This document shows, in pieces, positions 11,362-23,728 of a stretch of DNA of 64,000 nucleotides. This stretch comes from Lamellibrachia satsuma. Taxonomy: Eukaryota; Annelida; Polychaeta; Sabellida; Siboglinidae. The stretch spans positions 3,537,001 to 3,601,000 of the forward strand of contig BSQZ01000036.1 in the NCBI GenBank assembly GCA_033239005.1, in the 5' to 3' direction. A model generated the notes under the pieces. That model was not told where the DNA came from and did no database searches. It saw only the letters and a program-made list of their open reading frames with translations. Position 1 is the first letter of the stretch, and the number at the start of each line of letters is the position of its first letter. The position numbers were made by a program, and so were the translations under genes.

Positions 11362-12480
11362 GTGTGGGCAGGTATGTGTGTGTGCGTGCAGCATTTATAA
11401 GATAAAGATGTCACAAACATAGATCTGCATTTGGTCCAATAACAATATTCATGCATTATGTTATCTAAATCGAGTGTCAGATATAAAATAAGGAACCCCA
11501 TAGAAAGTGAACCTATGGGTCCATATTTTGTTATGGAATTTGGACCCCTTATAGAATTTTGACCTCCCTGGCCCATTGAAAACAGTGCAATGTTAATTAG
11601 ATAATATAATGCACATTTGAGCTAAGATGCTACAATTTTGGTTACATGCGTTTGGTTATGTTACCAGTGGCATTCATCAAACTGACCAAACAGATTCATT
11701 AAAAACATTAAGAGATCAGTGAAAGACCCATTGGTTGAATTAACATGGCACCATAGGGAAAATGCTTTTCCCTGTGGTTGATTACTTTATACATTCTATA
11801 TGACACTGGCACTCTTATATTCTAAAAATAATATATACAAGAGAAAGTTTCTCACATTGTGATTCACTTTTATTATGCAAAAGATGAATTTTGTAAAATT
11901 TTCAAGTCACTGTATGTGTAATCTTTTCAGATGAAGGATTCACCACTGGTTCGTACCAGTACAGGTACTAGTTTTGAAGCATCCAGCGCTACGGGTGATG
12001 CCGTCAATCTTTACATTACGGATGTCACCTTTAGTGCCATCACTGCTACTACTGCTGTGGCACCACATACAACTGATGCTGAAATGCAAATCGATCCGGT
12101 AATGATATTTCAAGTGCGACACGTCGCGAATACTGCTGTAGTCACGGATGACATTATTGCACCAATGAACTACTCCTATGTGAAGCTTCCATCAGATTCA
12201 GTGAGAACAAAGACATTGGTGCAGATGATGCACACTATGTGATAACAGCGACATAACCGAGGGTGACTCAAGCAGCTCCGACACCTATGAGAAAGAGAAG
12301 AAGTTTGTCATTCGTGAGAAAAACTTATGTCACTTTTCTGCACCTGCCACACACCAAACAGCCATAAACTGTGACACAGGTTGTACTCATGTCTGATCTA
12401 TCAGCCAAGGTCTTTCGGATACTGGGGTGTCTGTCAGAGGAAAGGGTGCTGATTTCTACCCCTGGATAAGTGAAAGGTGA
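11022..12480 (+). other. intronic stretch; AT array and an unrecognised ORF
   Basis: (AT)n at 11284-11360. An unrecognised open frame at 11931-12242 (103 codons, Thr/Ala/Val-rich, MKDSPLVRTSTGTSFEASS) has no visible domain and no supporting context. I see nothing else. Confidence 0.4.
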
Positions 12481-12485
12481 ATTGA

Positions 12486-12965
12486 ATATGTTAGGTGTAT
12501 GTGTACTATCAGTCAGAATAAGTAGTGTATTGGTGTATATTTAGTGCCAGTAGTTTATTGGAACAGATGGTTGGTGTGCAAGTACTATCAGTCAGAACAA
12601 GTAGTATATTGATGCATATGATTGGTGTACATTTACTGTCAGTACAAGCAGTTTAGTTGGTAGAGAATGAGACGCTTGGTTTACATTTGCTGTTGGTAGG
12701 AACAAGTAGTAGATTCAGTCAGAACAAGTAGTATATTGGATACACATGATTGGTGTACATTTACTGTCAGAAGACGTAGTGAAATGGTGCAGATTCCAGA
12801 ATGAGATCATTGGTGTACATTTACTGTTGGTAGGAACAAGTAGTGTATTGGTATGCATGATTGGTGTACGTTTACTGTCAGTCAGAACAAGTAATATTGT
12901 TACACATGATTGGTGTACATTTACTGTCCAATCAAAACAAGTAGTCTATTGCCATTGGTACAGAT
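12486..12965 (+). repeat. degenerate minisatellite (TTGGTGTACATTTACTGTCAG motif)
   Basis: The phrase TTGGTGTACATTTACTGTCA followed by a CAGAACAAGTAGT-like segment recurs about seven to eight times with variable spacing (~55-75 bp) and many substitutions. It lies just upstream of the 155-bp duplication. Confidence 0.65.
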
Positions 12966-12975
12966 GATGATGGTG

Positions 12976-13173
12976 AAACAGTTAAATGGCTTGGCTTTAT
13001 AAAGATTAATTATTTCCTAAGCTAAACTACCAGTATATTTGATATGTTGTGGCATAATAATGATGTGTGTAACTGTGATATCCATGTTCCAGGTTGTATT
13101 TCCCTGTGGTAGAAGTCACTGTTTTTAGTCAAACAGTTCAATGCCTTGGCTTTATAAAGATTAATTATTTCCT
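12976..13173 (+). repeat. 155-bp tandem duplication, unit 1 and start of unit 2
   Basis: Unit 1 is 12976-13130. Unit 2 starts at 13131 (AAACAGTTCAATG) and is interrupted after TTATTTCCT at 13173 by the CR1-like LINE. Its remainder resumes at 16972 (AAGCTAAACTACC) and ends at 17080. Unit 1 still has TTATTTCCT joined to AAGCTAAAC at 13018/13019, i.e. the uninterrupted site. Confidence 0.85.
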
Positions 13174-13994
13174 GAAGGAGAGGGGAGTAGCGGAGACAGG
13201 AGGGAAGGAGAAGGGAGTGGGGGAGATGGGAGGGAAAACAACCGGAGTGAAGGAGAGGGGAGTAGGGGAGACAGGAGGGAAGGAGAAGGGAGTGGGGGAG
13301 ACGGAAGGGAAAACAACTGGAGTGAAGGAGAGGGGAGTGGGAGAGACAAGAGCAAAGGGGTGGGAAGTGGGGGAGACAGGAGGGAAGGGGTCAGGACAGA
13401 ATGTGATGGAGGGGATCAAAAGGAAGAGTTATTCTGCAGCAGTGATAGAGGGGTTGAGGAAGAGAGCGAGTGTGTTTGTGGGGGATTCGATAGTTAGGAA
13501 GACCGACAGAGTCTTAAACAAGGGAGATGATGTGGTGGTCTGCTTGCCTGGAGCCAAAATAGAGGCGATAACTGAGAGGGTAAAAAAAATCGTAGGCTCG
13601 GGTAAGGGTGGATCTGTTTTAGTACACGTAGGGACAAATAACGTAGAGAGGGAGGGTACAACTGCCATAGTTAGGAAATATAGGTAAACAGACGCGGGTT
13701 GAGCAGGTAATACTGTCAGGGATTTTACCTGTAATGGGCAGGAGGGGTCACAAATATCGAAATTGTCGGGGGATGGCAATTAACATGTTAGTCCAGAGGC
13801 TGTGTAGGGAAGAGGAAGTTGGATTTGTGGATTTATGGGGAAGTTTTGTTGGGAGGGCAGATATGTACATGAAGGATGGGCTTCATTTAAGTGGAAAGGG
13901 GGCGGCAGTATTCGCAGACAAACTTTCAGCAGCAGTAGATAGCGACTTGGGTACAATGACAAATATTTTTGGAAGTAAACATTCTTTAAACTAG
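13174..13994 (+). pseudogene. CR1-like ORF1: repeat-rich N-terminus + SGNH/GDSL esterase, frameshifted
   Basis: 13174-13400 encodes a Gly/Lys/Glu-rich tandem repeat (GVKERGVGETGGKEK-like, about three copies). The esterase starts at about 13465 with VFVGDSIVRK (GDS nucleophile block), then VCLPGAKIE, and VLVHVGTNN (the Gly/Asn oxyanion-hole block). At about 13684 a deletion/frameshift removes part of the helix after RKYR, giving TAA. From about 13690 another frame continues with RGHKYRNCRGMAIN and DGLHLSGKGAAVF, which carries the D..H catalytic pair, to TAG at 13992-13994. Function in LINEs is unknown; a lipid or ester hydrolase role is inferred from the fold. Confidence 0.85.
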
Positions 13995-16870
13995 AAGTGC
14001 AGGGGGGTTACCTAGAGGTGTCTCAAGCAGAACAAGAGGCCACTAGCACAGATAAACCAATATCAAATCATCCGAAAAACATCTCTGAAAAAGGTTATAG
14101 ATGCGTATGTTTAAATGCAAGGAGCATAGTAAATAAGAAAAACGAATTAAACATTATGGTAGAAGAAATTGACCCTCACATAATTGGTATAACTGAATCA
14201 TGGGCCAACATAGATATAACAGATGCTGAATTAGGACTGACAGGATACGTAATGTTTAGGAAAGATCGAATAGGAAGAAGGGGTGGGGGAGTTATTTTAT
14301 ATGTTAAAGAATCTATTCAGGCTTATGAAATAAAACTAGAAAGGGAAGCAGATTGCGATGAAGCTGTTTGGTGCAAAATTGTTTCAGGAAATTCAAAATT
14401 AACTATTGGATAAGTTTACCAAAGTCCAAACATAAACGAAGAGGACAACACAAAAATAAAAAACGCTATAAAGGAAGTTAGTAAAGGGGAATGTATCATA
14501 ATGGGAGATTTTAACCATGGACACATACAATGGAATTCTCTAGAGAGCACAGGGATTGAGGATCAACAATTTCTATGTTTAATCCAGGATAGCTTTCTTA
14601 CTCAGCATGTACTAGAACCAACCAGGGGAGAAAATGTATTAGATATAGTTTTGTCATCACAAAAAGAATTAGTGGACAATGTAAAAATATTTGAACCATT
14701 GGGTAATAGTGACCGTAATCATATACATTTTGACATCAATGTAAAATCAGAAAGTAAAAATAAGAAATGGTACAAGAGAAACTTCCACAAAGGTAACTAC
14801 AAAGATATGAGAAAATACTTAGCACAGCTAGATTGGAATAACATGCTGATGAATAAGACCGCAACTGAATGTTGGAATATTCTAAAATATGAAATTGAGA
14901 GTATCATCGATAAATTTTTTCCCTTCCGAAAACAAGGAAAACGGTGTAGAAAGAAACACTTGTCAAAAGAGGCTATTAGAAAAATAATGCTAAAACAAAC
15001 TATGTGGAAGGTTTATAGGCGTACCAGAAAGGAAGAAGACTATGCAAAATACAAAGAGGCACTTAATGCAGCTACAACTGAAATCAGACAATCTAATAGA
15101 AGCTATGAGCAAAAACTGGCATGTAACATAAAAAATGACAGCAAGAGTTTTTATGCATACGTCAGGAGTAAACAAAACGTACAAGACAAGGTTGGACCTC
15201 TAGAAGACAGTGCTGGAAATATAATATCACAGGGGTTTTTAATGGCGGAAGACCTAAATGGCTACTTCAGTTCAGTGTTTACCAAGGAAGATATTAGTTC
15301 ATTACCAGTTGCTGATGCTAAATTTCAGGGGGCTAAATCTGAATATTTAGGACCGTTAGTTGTAACTCCAGAATTGGTAGCTAAGAAAATAAGGGCAATG
15401 AAGGATAACAAATCACCGGGAGTGGATGGGATTCCTCCAAAATTACTAATGGAAACAGTAGATCAAATCAGTATACCACTTGCAAGAGTATTCAACTTGT
15501 CATTAAAAGAGGGAGTTGTTCCGTTTAAATGGAAAGAAGCAAACATCATACCATTATTTAAAAAGGGTTCGAGAAATAAGTCAGAGAATTACAGACCAGT
15601 GAGTTTAACGTCAGTGATTTGTAAATTATTAGAAAGGTTAATTAAAGACCATATGGTGGACTTCCTCGTTAAGCATAAATTATTAAATTCATCTCAACAT
15701 GGATTCCTTAAAGCAAGGTCATGCTTAACAAATATGTTATGTTTTTTGGAAGAAATCACTAAGTGGATAGACGTGGGATCGCCAGTAGATATTATCTACT
15801 TAGATTTTCAGAAAGCTTTTGACAAAGTGCCACATCAAAGATTGCTACTTAAATTAAAAGCCCATGGTATCGGGGATAGCATAACTGACTGGATAGAACA
15901 ATGGCTGACTGACAGAAGACAACGAGTTGTAGTAGATGGAGAAGTTTCAAATTGGAAATCGGTTTTGAGTGGGGTACCTCATAGATCAGTATTAGGACCT
16001 ATATTATTCTTAATTTATATCAATGACTTGGACGACAGTATAACAAGTAACGTACTGAAATTTGCGGATGACACAAAACTGTTTAGAAAGGTTAATACTG
16101 ATGGTGATAAACAACATTTACAAAACGATCTAGATAGATTAGTGAAATGGTCTGAGAAATGGCAGATGCTGTTCAATTTTGGGAAATGTAAATGCCTACA
16201 TACAGGACATGGGAACTTGAATGTAAACTATAAAATGGGAGATACTGTTCTGGGTACTACTGTAAAAGAAAAGGACTTAGGAGTTACAATAAGCGCTGAT
16301 ATGAAAGTTTCAGAGCAGTGTGGTATTGCAGCTTCAAAGGGTAATCAAATTCTTGGATTGATTAGAAGAAACATAACATACAAGGGAAAAAAGTTAATTA
16401 TCCCTCTTTATAAAGCAATAGTTAGACCTCATTCAGAATACTGTATACAAGCATGGAGACCATATCGTAAGAAGGATATAGATACGCTTGAACGCATACA
16501 AAGGAGAGCAACTAAAATGATTCCAGAACTTAGAGACCTTAGTTATGAAGAACGCCTGAAAGAATGTGGTTTAACAACTCTAGAGACAAGGAGGTTAAGA
16601 GGAGATCAGATTGAAGTTTTTAAGATATTGAATGGGTATGAAAATATTGATAGAAGTATGTTTTTCTCACTCAAGAAGGATAGCAGAACTAGAGGACATG
16701 AGGTAAAATTAGTAAAGGATCAATGTAGATTGGACATCAGGAAGCACTCGTTCTCACAGAGGACAATAAATGAATGGAACAAATTGTCTACAGATTGTGT
16801 AACTGCTACCAGCGTGAATATGTTTAAAAACAAGGTTGACACATATATCAGGAGGGCGGGTTATAAGTAG
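13995..16870 (+). pseudogene. CR1-like ORF2: endonuclease + reverse transcriptase with one internal stop
   Basis: A single frame from about 13979 to 16870 with one TAA at 14411-14413 (expected Leu codon TTA). Endonuclease: CLNARSIVNKKNELN, GITESWANID, GGGVILYVK, MGDFNHGHI, GNSDRNHI (the last Asp-His block altered). RT: NKSPGVDGIPPKLL, NYRPVSLTSVICKLLE, YLDFQKAFDKVPHQR, LGPILFLIYINDL, KFADDTKLFRK at 16061. The usual VPQGS is VPHRS at 15974-15988. The C-terminal tail ends INEWNKLSTDC..NMFKNKVD. There is no in-frame ATG before the first EN motif. Confidence 0.9.
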
Positions 16871-16971
16871 GTGAACATTGTTGGACTCTCGATAAGCCAA
16901 TGGCTTCCTTGTCCACTTGCCATCTGGGCCTTTGGCTTGGATGGCAAATCTTGTTAAATCTTGTTAAATCT

Positions 16972-17080
16972 AAGCTAAACTACCAGTATATTTGATATGT
17001 TGTGGCATAATAATGATGTGTGTAACTGTGATATCCATGTTCCAGGTTGTATTTCCCTGTGGTAGTCACTGTTTTTAGTC
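16972..17080 (+). repeat. remainder of tandem unit 2 after the LINE
   Basis: Nearly identical to 13019-13130, differing by a 3-bp indel (GGTAGAAGTCAC versus GGTAGTCAC). It marks the exact 3' junction of the LINE. Confidence 0.85.
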
Positions 17081-19306
17081 AATGGTTTCAGTCGTTCTAG
17101 TTAGCCTTATTTCTTTGGTAATTGTTTTTCTATGTGAATAAACTGTTGGTATATTTTATGTTGGTCTCAATATAAATGAAATTGTGTGTAGTGACATGCA
17201 AGATGCTGCAGGTAACATTTTTGTTGACAGAAGTGGGATATGGATAAGGAGGCATTCACATCATTCAGTTATTAATATTTTAGTGGGAATTTTTGTAGTT
17301 TTCAAGGTTGTTTTTCGAACTGCTACATACTGTGGGTGCCTCACAATTTGTCTATATCAGACTATCAGTACACTCACCTGTGTCAGGTCAATCTCCATAG
17401 CTAAACTTTCCATCAATTCAATTCGGTTCAGAATAGACATCACAGATCCTTCCCACATTGCAGGATGGGATTACTTGTCTTGCCTTTCCTGAGCCTGAAA
17501 TATAATTTGTCAGGGTTAGTTGATAGCACTAATTCCATAATTACCATAATAGTTGCAAAACTGTGAACATTACATACTGTCAGTAGTTAATTATTGTTAT
17601 TTAAATGATTACATTGCACCAAACAACAAGGTGTTGTGGTGTGCTACAGAGAGGGGTGATTACAAGTACGAATATTAATGTAATCATGATTACAGTAATT
17701 ATTGCAATCACAATTACTAATGTAGTCATGATTACAATCATTATTACAATCACAATTACGGTAACATTTAAGAATATATATATATTCACATAATGAATAA
17801 ATAAACCCTCATGTTATTATTGTCATCAATGTTATTCAACACAAAATCAAACACAATATTAAAATACAGTCACGGCACACTTCATTAGATTAGATACAAA
17901 ATAAAGAGAAGAGCCTGCTTGCATTGCCATTGTGGTTCGGACCTCGCCCTCGGGCTAGGTAAAAGAAATACGCAGAAAAAATATGATTATTAAAATGGCA
18001 ATGATTCGATAACAATTGAATTACTGACCTGCTAGCTATAGGGCGAATCAATGAGTCGGCACGCAAATCATGCAATGACAGCAGGCCGACATCTAGCACC
18101 GCTCTGTTTGTGCATATCAGTACAAAATCATCGTCTTCGCCTTCGTACGGTGATGGAAGCACCAACGCGGTCGGGCACACGGTGCTGCATAGCCATAGCC
18201 TAGCCCTAGGCATGGTAGCTTCCTCGGCGCAGCATGATGACTCAACGTAAACGTGCGCAGACATCGGGACGTAATTTCCACAGGTTCACCACATCACATT
18301 ACCTAGTCAGGAATCGCTGACAGTCAAAGCGCTGTTGTAATTTTTCCTGAATCCAACGTCAACAAAGGCGAAGCCGACCTGGAGTCTGGAGCGTGACTCG
18401 CACACTCGGTGACACTCTACGACTGTCAACCGTTGTTTCCGTGTGGCCTGTCGAACTAGACTCTTCGTCTGTGGTTTCCATTTCTCCAAAGATAGACAAC
18501 TATTACGGAAGTTCAGTAAACCACTAATCGCTAGTAGCAGATCTGGTAAAACTGTCACAAGCGATGCATCCATCTTGTCAACAAGTAAAAAATAGTTCCG
18601 GTATTCCGTTATCGCATATTCTCGTTGGTTAGCGTCTCGTGTGTTCGAGAAGTGTGGCGTTTTCCACGATTTTTTGCGTGTTTTGTTGTAATTTCTTTAA
18701 CTTTTTTATTTGGAACGAACAAAAACGCTATTTTGTTGACGTGTGTAAACACTTGTATATATAACAGAGACCCATATCTTTTTTTCGCTCCAGAATGCCT
18801 ATTTACGAAATAAATCGCAAAAAATCGAAAATTTACATTGATTAGATATACGCGACTCAAACCACTCGTTTCGACAACAAGATGGCGATACGCAGTGATG
18901 TATTTTGTCGATTTTTGTCTCGAACAAAATCAGTTTTTCAGTTTATCTCACAAATTAGCAGGTATCTGTCACCATTAATGCATAGTTAGATAATATATAT
19001 TTAAATATACGGCATAACACAAAATTGCTTCAGTTCCCCTTTAAGGAGGACTACTCGCAGAGAGTTGTCGACAAGAGAAAGCAGCTTCTCCCGAAACTGC
19101 GTTAAACACAACAGCAGGGAAAGGTGGCGTACCTATCGTTTGATCAGCAGGTGATCAAGAATTCCTTGGTCACCAAGTAGATTGTCGCACGCAGTGCGAT
19201 ATCAAGTCATAACATAGCACACATGCGAACTATTCCATTACGGAAGAACAATCGAATAGTATTTATATTTGTACTTATATATTTTGTATATGTAACCCAA
19301 ACCATC
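17081..19306 (+). other. intronic stretch; AT-rich palindromic tract and possible minus-strand exon
   Basis: 17665-17770 is an imperfectly self-complementary tract built from ATTACAATCA/TGATTACA-like words, open on both strands by chance. 17880-18575 is less AT-rich and carries two minus-strand open frames (see separate entry). 18600-19200 shows nothing recognisable. Confidence 0.5.
18030..18264 (-). CDS. possible first exon of a nested minus-strand gene (unrecognised)
   Basis: Reading minus, ATG at 18264 gives MSAHVYVESSCCAEEATMPR, then SPYEGEDDDFVLICTNRAV and LSLHDLRADSLIRPIASR, up to a candidate AG/GTCAGT donor near 18030. A second open frame with a good ATG context (ACAAGATGG) lies just upstream at 18573-18307. 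I do not recognise either peptide. Evidence is only open frame, composition and a plausible donor, and it may be chance. Confidence 0.2.
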
Positions 19307-20195
19307 ACAAAAGTATTCAGAAAGGTTACTAATGATACAGATAAACAAAGTTTACAGGATGATCTAGATAAATTAGTTAAATGGTCAGAAAAATGGCAAA
19401 TGTTATTCAATTTTGGGAAGTGTAAATGTATACACATAGGACATTGAAACATGGACGAAGAATATAAAATGGGGGATGCTGTACTAGGTAGAGCCACACA
19501 ATAAAAAGACTTAGGAGTAACATTTAATGCTGACATGAACGTTTCAGAGCAATGGCAGATTGCTGCTTCGAAAGGAAATCAAATTCTAGGGCTAATTAGG
19601 AGAACTATCATGCAGTAAGGAGAACCAGCTAATTGTACCCCTGCACAAAGCAATAGTTAGACCACATTTGGAATATTGTATTCAAGCATGGAGGTCATAT
19701 CGTAAAAAGGACATAGAAAAAGCTAGAAAGAATACAACGAAGAGCAATTAAAATGATTCCAGAATTGAGAGACCTTAGTTACGAAAGTCGCTTATTACAA
19801 TGTGGTTTGACAACACTAGAGACCAGGAGACTAAGAGGAGACAAAACAGAGGTGTTTAAAATAGTGAATGGTTATGAGGATGTTGACAGGAGTATGTTCT
19901 TCAAACTTAAAGAAGGCAGTAGATCCAGAGGACACAAAGCAGCATTACTTAAGGAGCAATGTAGGTTGGACATGAGAAAGTACTCTTTCTCACGGAGGGT
20001 GATAAATGAATGGAACAAACTGCCAAACGATTGTGTTAATGCTAGTAGTGTGAACATGTTTAAAAATAGAATTGACAGATATTTGATATGGGCGGGCTAC
20101 ACATGGATGAGAAAATTGTTGGACTCTCGATAAGCCAATGGCTTCCTTGTCCACTTGCCATGTGGAACTTGTTGTTTGGGTTGGCAATCTTGTTA
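19307..20195 (+). mobile_element. CR1-like LINE fragment, 3' half, degraded
   Basis: Begins abruptly in the RT just after FADDT (FRKVTNDTDKQSLQDDLDKL). It has several indels/stops (e.g. 19447 and around 19610), then MIPELRDLSYESRLLQCGLT to INEWNKLPNDC. It ends with the family 3' UTR (GATAAGCCAATGGCTTCCTT) and one CTTGTTAAAT. Same subfamily as 9866-11021. Confidence 0.85.
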
Positions 20196-20670
20196 AATCA
20201 TTGGATTCAAGAACAGGTTAGTATAGACATACCATTCTTGCAATAAATCTTGGTGTTTGTAATGTTTATATGCAACTATTTAATGTGTTTTCATTTTCTT
20301 AATTTGTATGCATTGTATGCATTTATGAAGGTTTCCTGTAAGAAACTTATATTTTCTCAATCTCATATAGTAATATTCAAACGTTATTGACTAGCGAAAA
20401 ATACGTCAGCTTAGCTAAGTTGAATTTCATAGTTCATACACTTTTTGTTTTATATGTCATATTCTTTTATATCGATTATATGGTAATTTCTCAAGCGTGG
20501 TTAGTAGTATGCCTAAACAGACAGCTCATTCTTATAATGACAGATTGTCAAACATTGGTATTATCTTGTAATTGTACGGTGTTTAGTGTTTTCATAGGAA
20601 CTATGTATGTTGTGTTTGTATACGGTATGATTACGTATTTTACTCAAAATGGTCGATAAAATTTTTTTCT
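20196..20670 (+). other. intronic stretch without recognised feature
   Basis: AT-rich; one hydrophobic chance-like open frame (20387-20659). No splice-supported exon or repeat identified. Confidence 0.4.
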
Positions 20671-23060
20671 TCACAATTTGGTGGCTTAGAGAATAATTAT
20701 CTATGTAATGTACTAAGAATAGATGAAGACAGAGAAGATGATGAAATAGAAATTATTAATAAGTCGCCTTATATTGATGATGAAAAATTTACCTATTATT
20801 TACAAAGAAATTATAATACTTTTTTGCGTTAAGTTTAAATTGCCAAAGTTTAAATGCGAAATTAGATGACATTAAGATAAAGACAGAGATATTTAAAACA
20901 CTGGATGTGAAATAAGTGCTTTTTGTTTGTTTTGTTTTTATTTAAGTAATACATATAGACACAAAACATTAAACATATATGAGAACTCTAACGTTTGGGA
21001 AGGACACTTTCTGGATAAAAACGTACTATAATATGAAGAATAAAATATTCTTGGAAATATATATAGACCACCTAAAGACGTTAATGAAAACTACAAAACA
21101 TTTATTTATTAAATTAGGAATATTAAACTCAAATATTTGCGATAAGCTTAGCAATGACGTTTATGCTGACCCTGATGAGAACTACAACCTTTTTGAGGAA
21201 ACTACTACCAAGGCTATAAACAAATTCTTACCTATTAAGATAAGAAAATTTAACAAACATAAGCACAATAAATCTCCTTGGATTACTCTAGGAATCATAA
21301 GATCAATTAAATTTAGAGATAAATTATATTCAAAACTAAAACAAACACCTGTAAACACAGAACAATATGTTACACTCAAAGCTAATTGCATACTTACAAC
21401 GGAATTCTTAGAATAAATATTCAAATAGCAAAGCAAATACACTATCAATCCAGTTTTGAAAAGTATAAACATGACACAAAACAGACATGGTGTATAATTA
21501 AAGAAATTAAAAAACTTTAAGTCAGACCAGTTCCCTAATTCTTTAAAAATTCATGGGAACATTATATATGACAAACAAATTATAGCCAATCAGCTTAATT
21601 GTTTTTTTTTACAAATATAGGTCGTACTCCTACGTCTCAAATAAATAACATTGGAAACAAATCCTACAAAGATTGTTTAAAACATCCAAGTACTTATACT
21701 TTCAATTTTAGAACAATAGATGTGGACACTACAAGAAACATAGCTGATCGCTTAAATTAAAATCTAGTTGTGGGAAAGATGGTTTATCAGCAGAGTTATT
21801 AAAATCGAAAAAATTTAAATTGTGAAGCGGTCACTCTAATTATTAATGAATCAATAATGACTGGTATATTTCCAAATAAATAAAAAAAATAGCCAAAGTT
21901 ACATCCCTTCTTTAAAAGGTTGATAAATCTGTATTTGATAATTATCGCCCAATTTCTACCAGCTATTTCAAAAATAGTTGAAAGAACTATGTTTGATCAA
22001 ATACACGAATACTTCCAGTCCAATAACCTATATTACAATAGTCAAATGCCTATAAATATATATCTTGACTTATCAAAAGCTTTTACATAAATTAAACTAC
22101 TATTGACTAAACGATGAGGCTAATGATCTTTGTCGAAGTTATTTACACAACCGTAAACAATATGTTGAATTTGAAAATACCAAATCTGAAGAAAGTGTTA
22201 TCACCACTGGTGTTCACAGGGGTCAATTTTGGGACCCCTCTTATTTTTTATTTATATAAATGATATAGCTCTATCTGGTAACCTATTTAAATCTATAACT
22301 GATGCTGATGAAACGAACCTAAATAGCACACTAAATAATGTTGAGGGTTCAGACATCCGACTCCAAAGTAATAATGTAAACAAAGAACTCAATAAGATTA
22401 GTAACTGGCTAAAAGCCAACAAACTTTAAGCAAATGTCAAGAAAACTAAATTCATGATATGTCACATGCCTCAAACGAAAACTGAGATCCCATTGTTGCA
22501 AATAGATGGGGAAACATTGATTGTGTTAATGATTTGAATGTTGTCGGTATTACATTAAAATACCAATTTAAACTGACTGAGTCATACAAATAAAGAAGCT
22601 AACAAAATAAATAAAACAATTGGAATTTTGAATAAACCTAAACACTTTTTATCACAAACCATATTATTTATTATGCACACATCCCTCATTCTTCCTCATA
22701 TTAATTATGGTATTCTGCTAGGGGGTCACCAAGAACATCGAGTTTATAGTTTGCAAAAAAAGGAATAAGAATAATTTCTATGAGCAAATATAATGCTCAT
22801 ACAGATCCTATTTTAATAAACTTCAATTCCTGCAATTCCATTATAAATTAGTCAATAACGATCTACCGGAACATTTCAGCCACATCCGTTACTTACGCAA
22901 TTTTTAAATCCATCTACACTACACTACACTACACACGAGGAATAAATTACCTTTTTATTCCCAGAGTCAATCACGAATGTACCAAAAAATATACAAGACA
23001 CAACGTAATAGAAACAGTTAACAATACTCCAAGCATTATCATTAATAAAATGTATACACA
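20670..23060 (+). pseudogene. heavily decayed LINE (EN-RT) of a second family
   Basis: Fragments in several frames: FGGLENNYLCNVLRIDEDRE near 20680; SPWITLGIIRSIKFRDKLYS at 21275-21335 (EN-RT junction block); and LGPLLF-like MGPLLFFIYINDIALSG at 22229. The position expected for FADD reads TDADETN (about 22300). A C-terminal tail (TLHYTTHEE) is near 22920. Many stops and frameshifts make it long dead. Its 5' layout resembles the remnant at 49850-51740. Confidence 0.65.
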
Positions 23061-23153
23061 TAGTCGACATGGTTTCATCCTAACTATGAATTATAAATGC
23101 CATGGTGTTATCCATAATTGTTACATATATTGTAATATGTAATATATTAAGTC

Positions 23154-23155
<2 letters not shown>

Positions 23156-23217
<62 letters not shown>
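23156..23217. repeat. (AT)n microsatellite
   Basis: Uninterrupted AT dinucleotides, ~31 units, at the end of the decayed LINE region. Confidence 0.95.
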
Positions 23218-23220
<3 letters not shown>

Positions 23221-23495
23221 CTGTACTTCTTTACTAATATTGAATTATGATTATTATTATTACTATTTATTATTATTATTCAGTTTATTATTATTAAAAA
23301 GGGCTTCCGTGTTAGCGACATGCTGTCTTAACTGGAGTCTCCTTGACCTTTACATTTATGTTAATTATTCCATTTTGTGCAGTTACGGTCAAATAAATAT
23401 GTCTGTCAGTTGTGGTCAAATAAATATGTATGTCTGTCTGCACATTATGCACATCTAGTTGTTATTGTAATTGTCGTCATTCTTTTGCATTCTTG

Positions 23496-23632
23496 TGGTT
23501 TAACAACCCTAGGGACAGGGAGGTAAAGAGGAGATCAAATTGAAATGCTTAAGACATAGAATTGGTATGAAAATATTGATTAAGAAAGATAGAACTAGAG
23601 AACACGAATTAACATTAGTGATGGATAAGTGG
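23496..23632 (+). pseudogene. small CR1-like ORF2 C-terminal remnant
   Basis: Reads GLTTLGTGR, RGDQIEMLK, NWYENID, KDRTREHELTLVMDK with indels. These are the blocks found at 16560-16730 in the near-complete copy. Only about 135 bp remain. Confidence 0.7.
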
Positions 23633-23728
23633 GGATTATTATTATTATCATCTTTATTCGGACTCAAGATCCACAAACATGTACATATTAAACACACTGT
23701 AAGTAAGAAATAGCAGCTAGAAAACAAA

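Larger units (their letters stand above)
13174..16971 (+). mobile_element. near-complete CR1-like LINE with esterase ORF1 and EN-RT ORF2
   Basis: Boundaries come from the interrupted tandem duplication on both flanks. It contains ORF1 with an N-terminal repeat region and an SGNH esterase, ORF2 with EN and RT, a short 3' UTR (GATAAGCCAATGGCTTCCTT) and a terminal doubled CTTGTTAAAT repeat. Esterase-bearing ORF1 is an established feature of CR1-like LINEs. The 5' end may be truncated in the ORF1 repeat region. Confidence 0.9.

Noticed and set aside
12486..12965. CRISPR-like regularly spaced repeats
   Set aside because: Spacers are themselves diverged repeats and spacing is irregular; a degenerate minisatellite.
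13161..13419. Pro/Ser-rich minus-strand frames
   Set aside because: Complement of the GGAGA-rich ORF1 repeat; low complexity.
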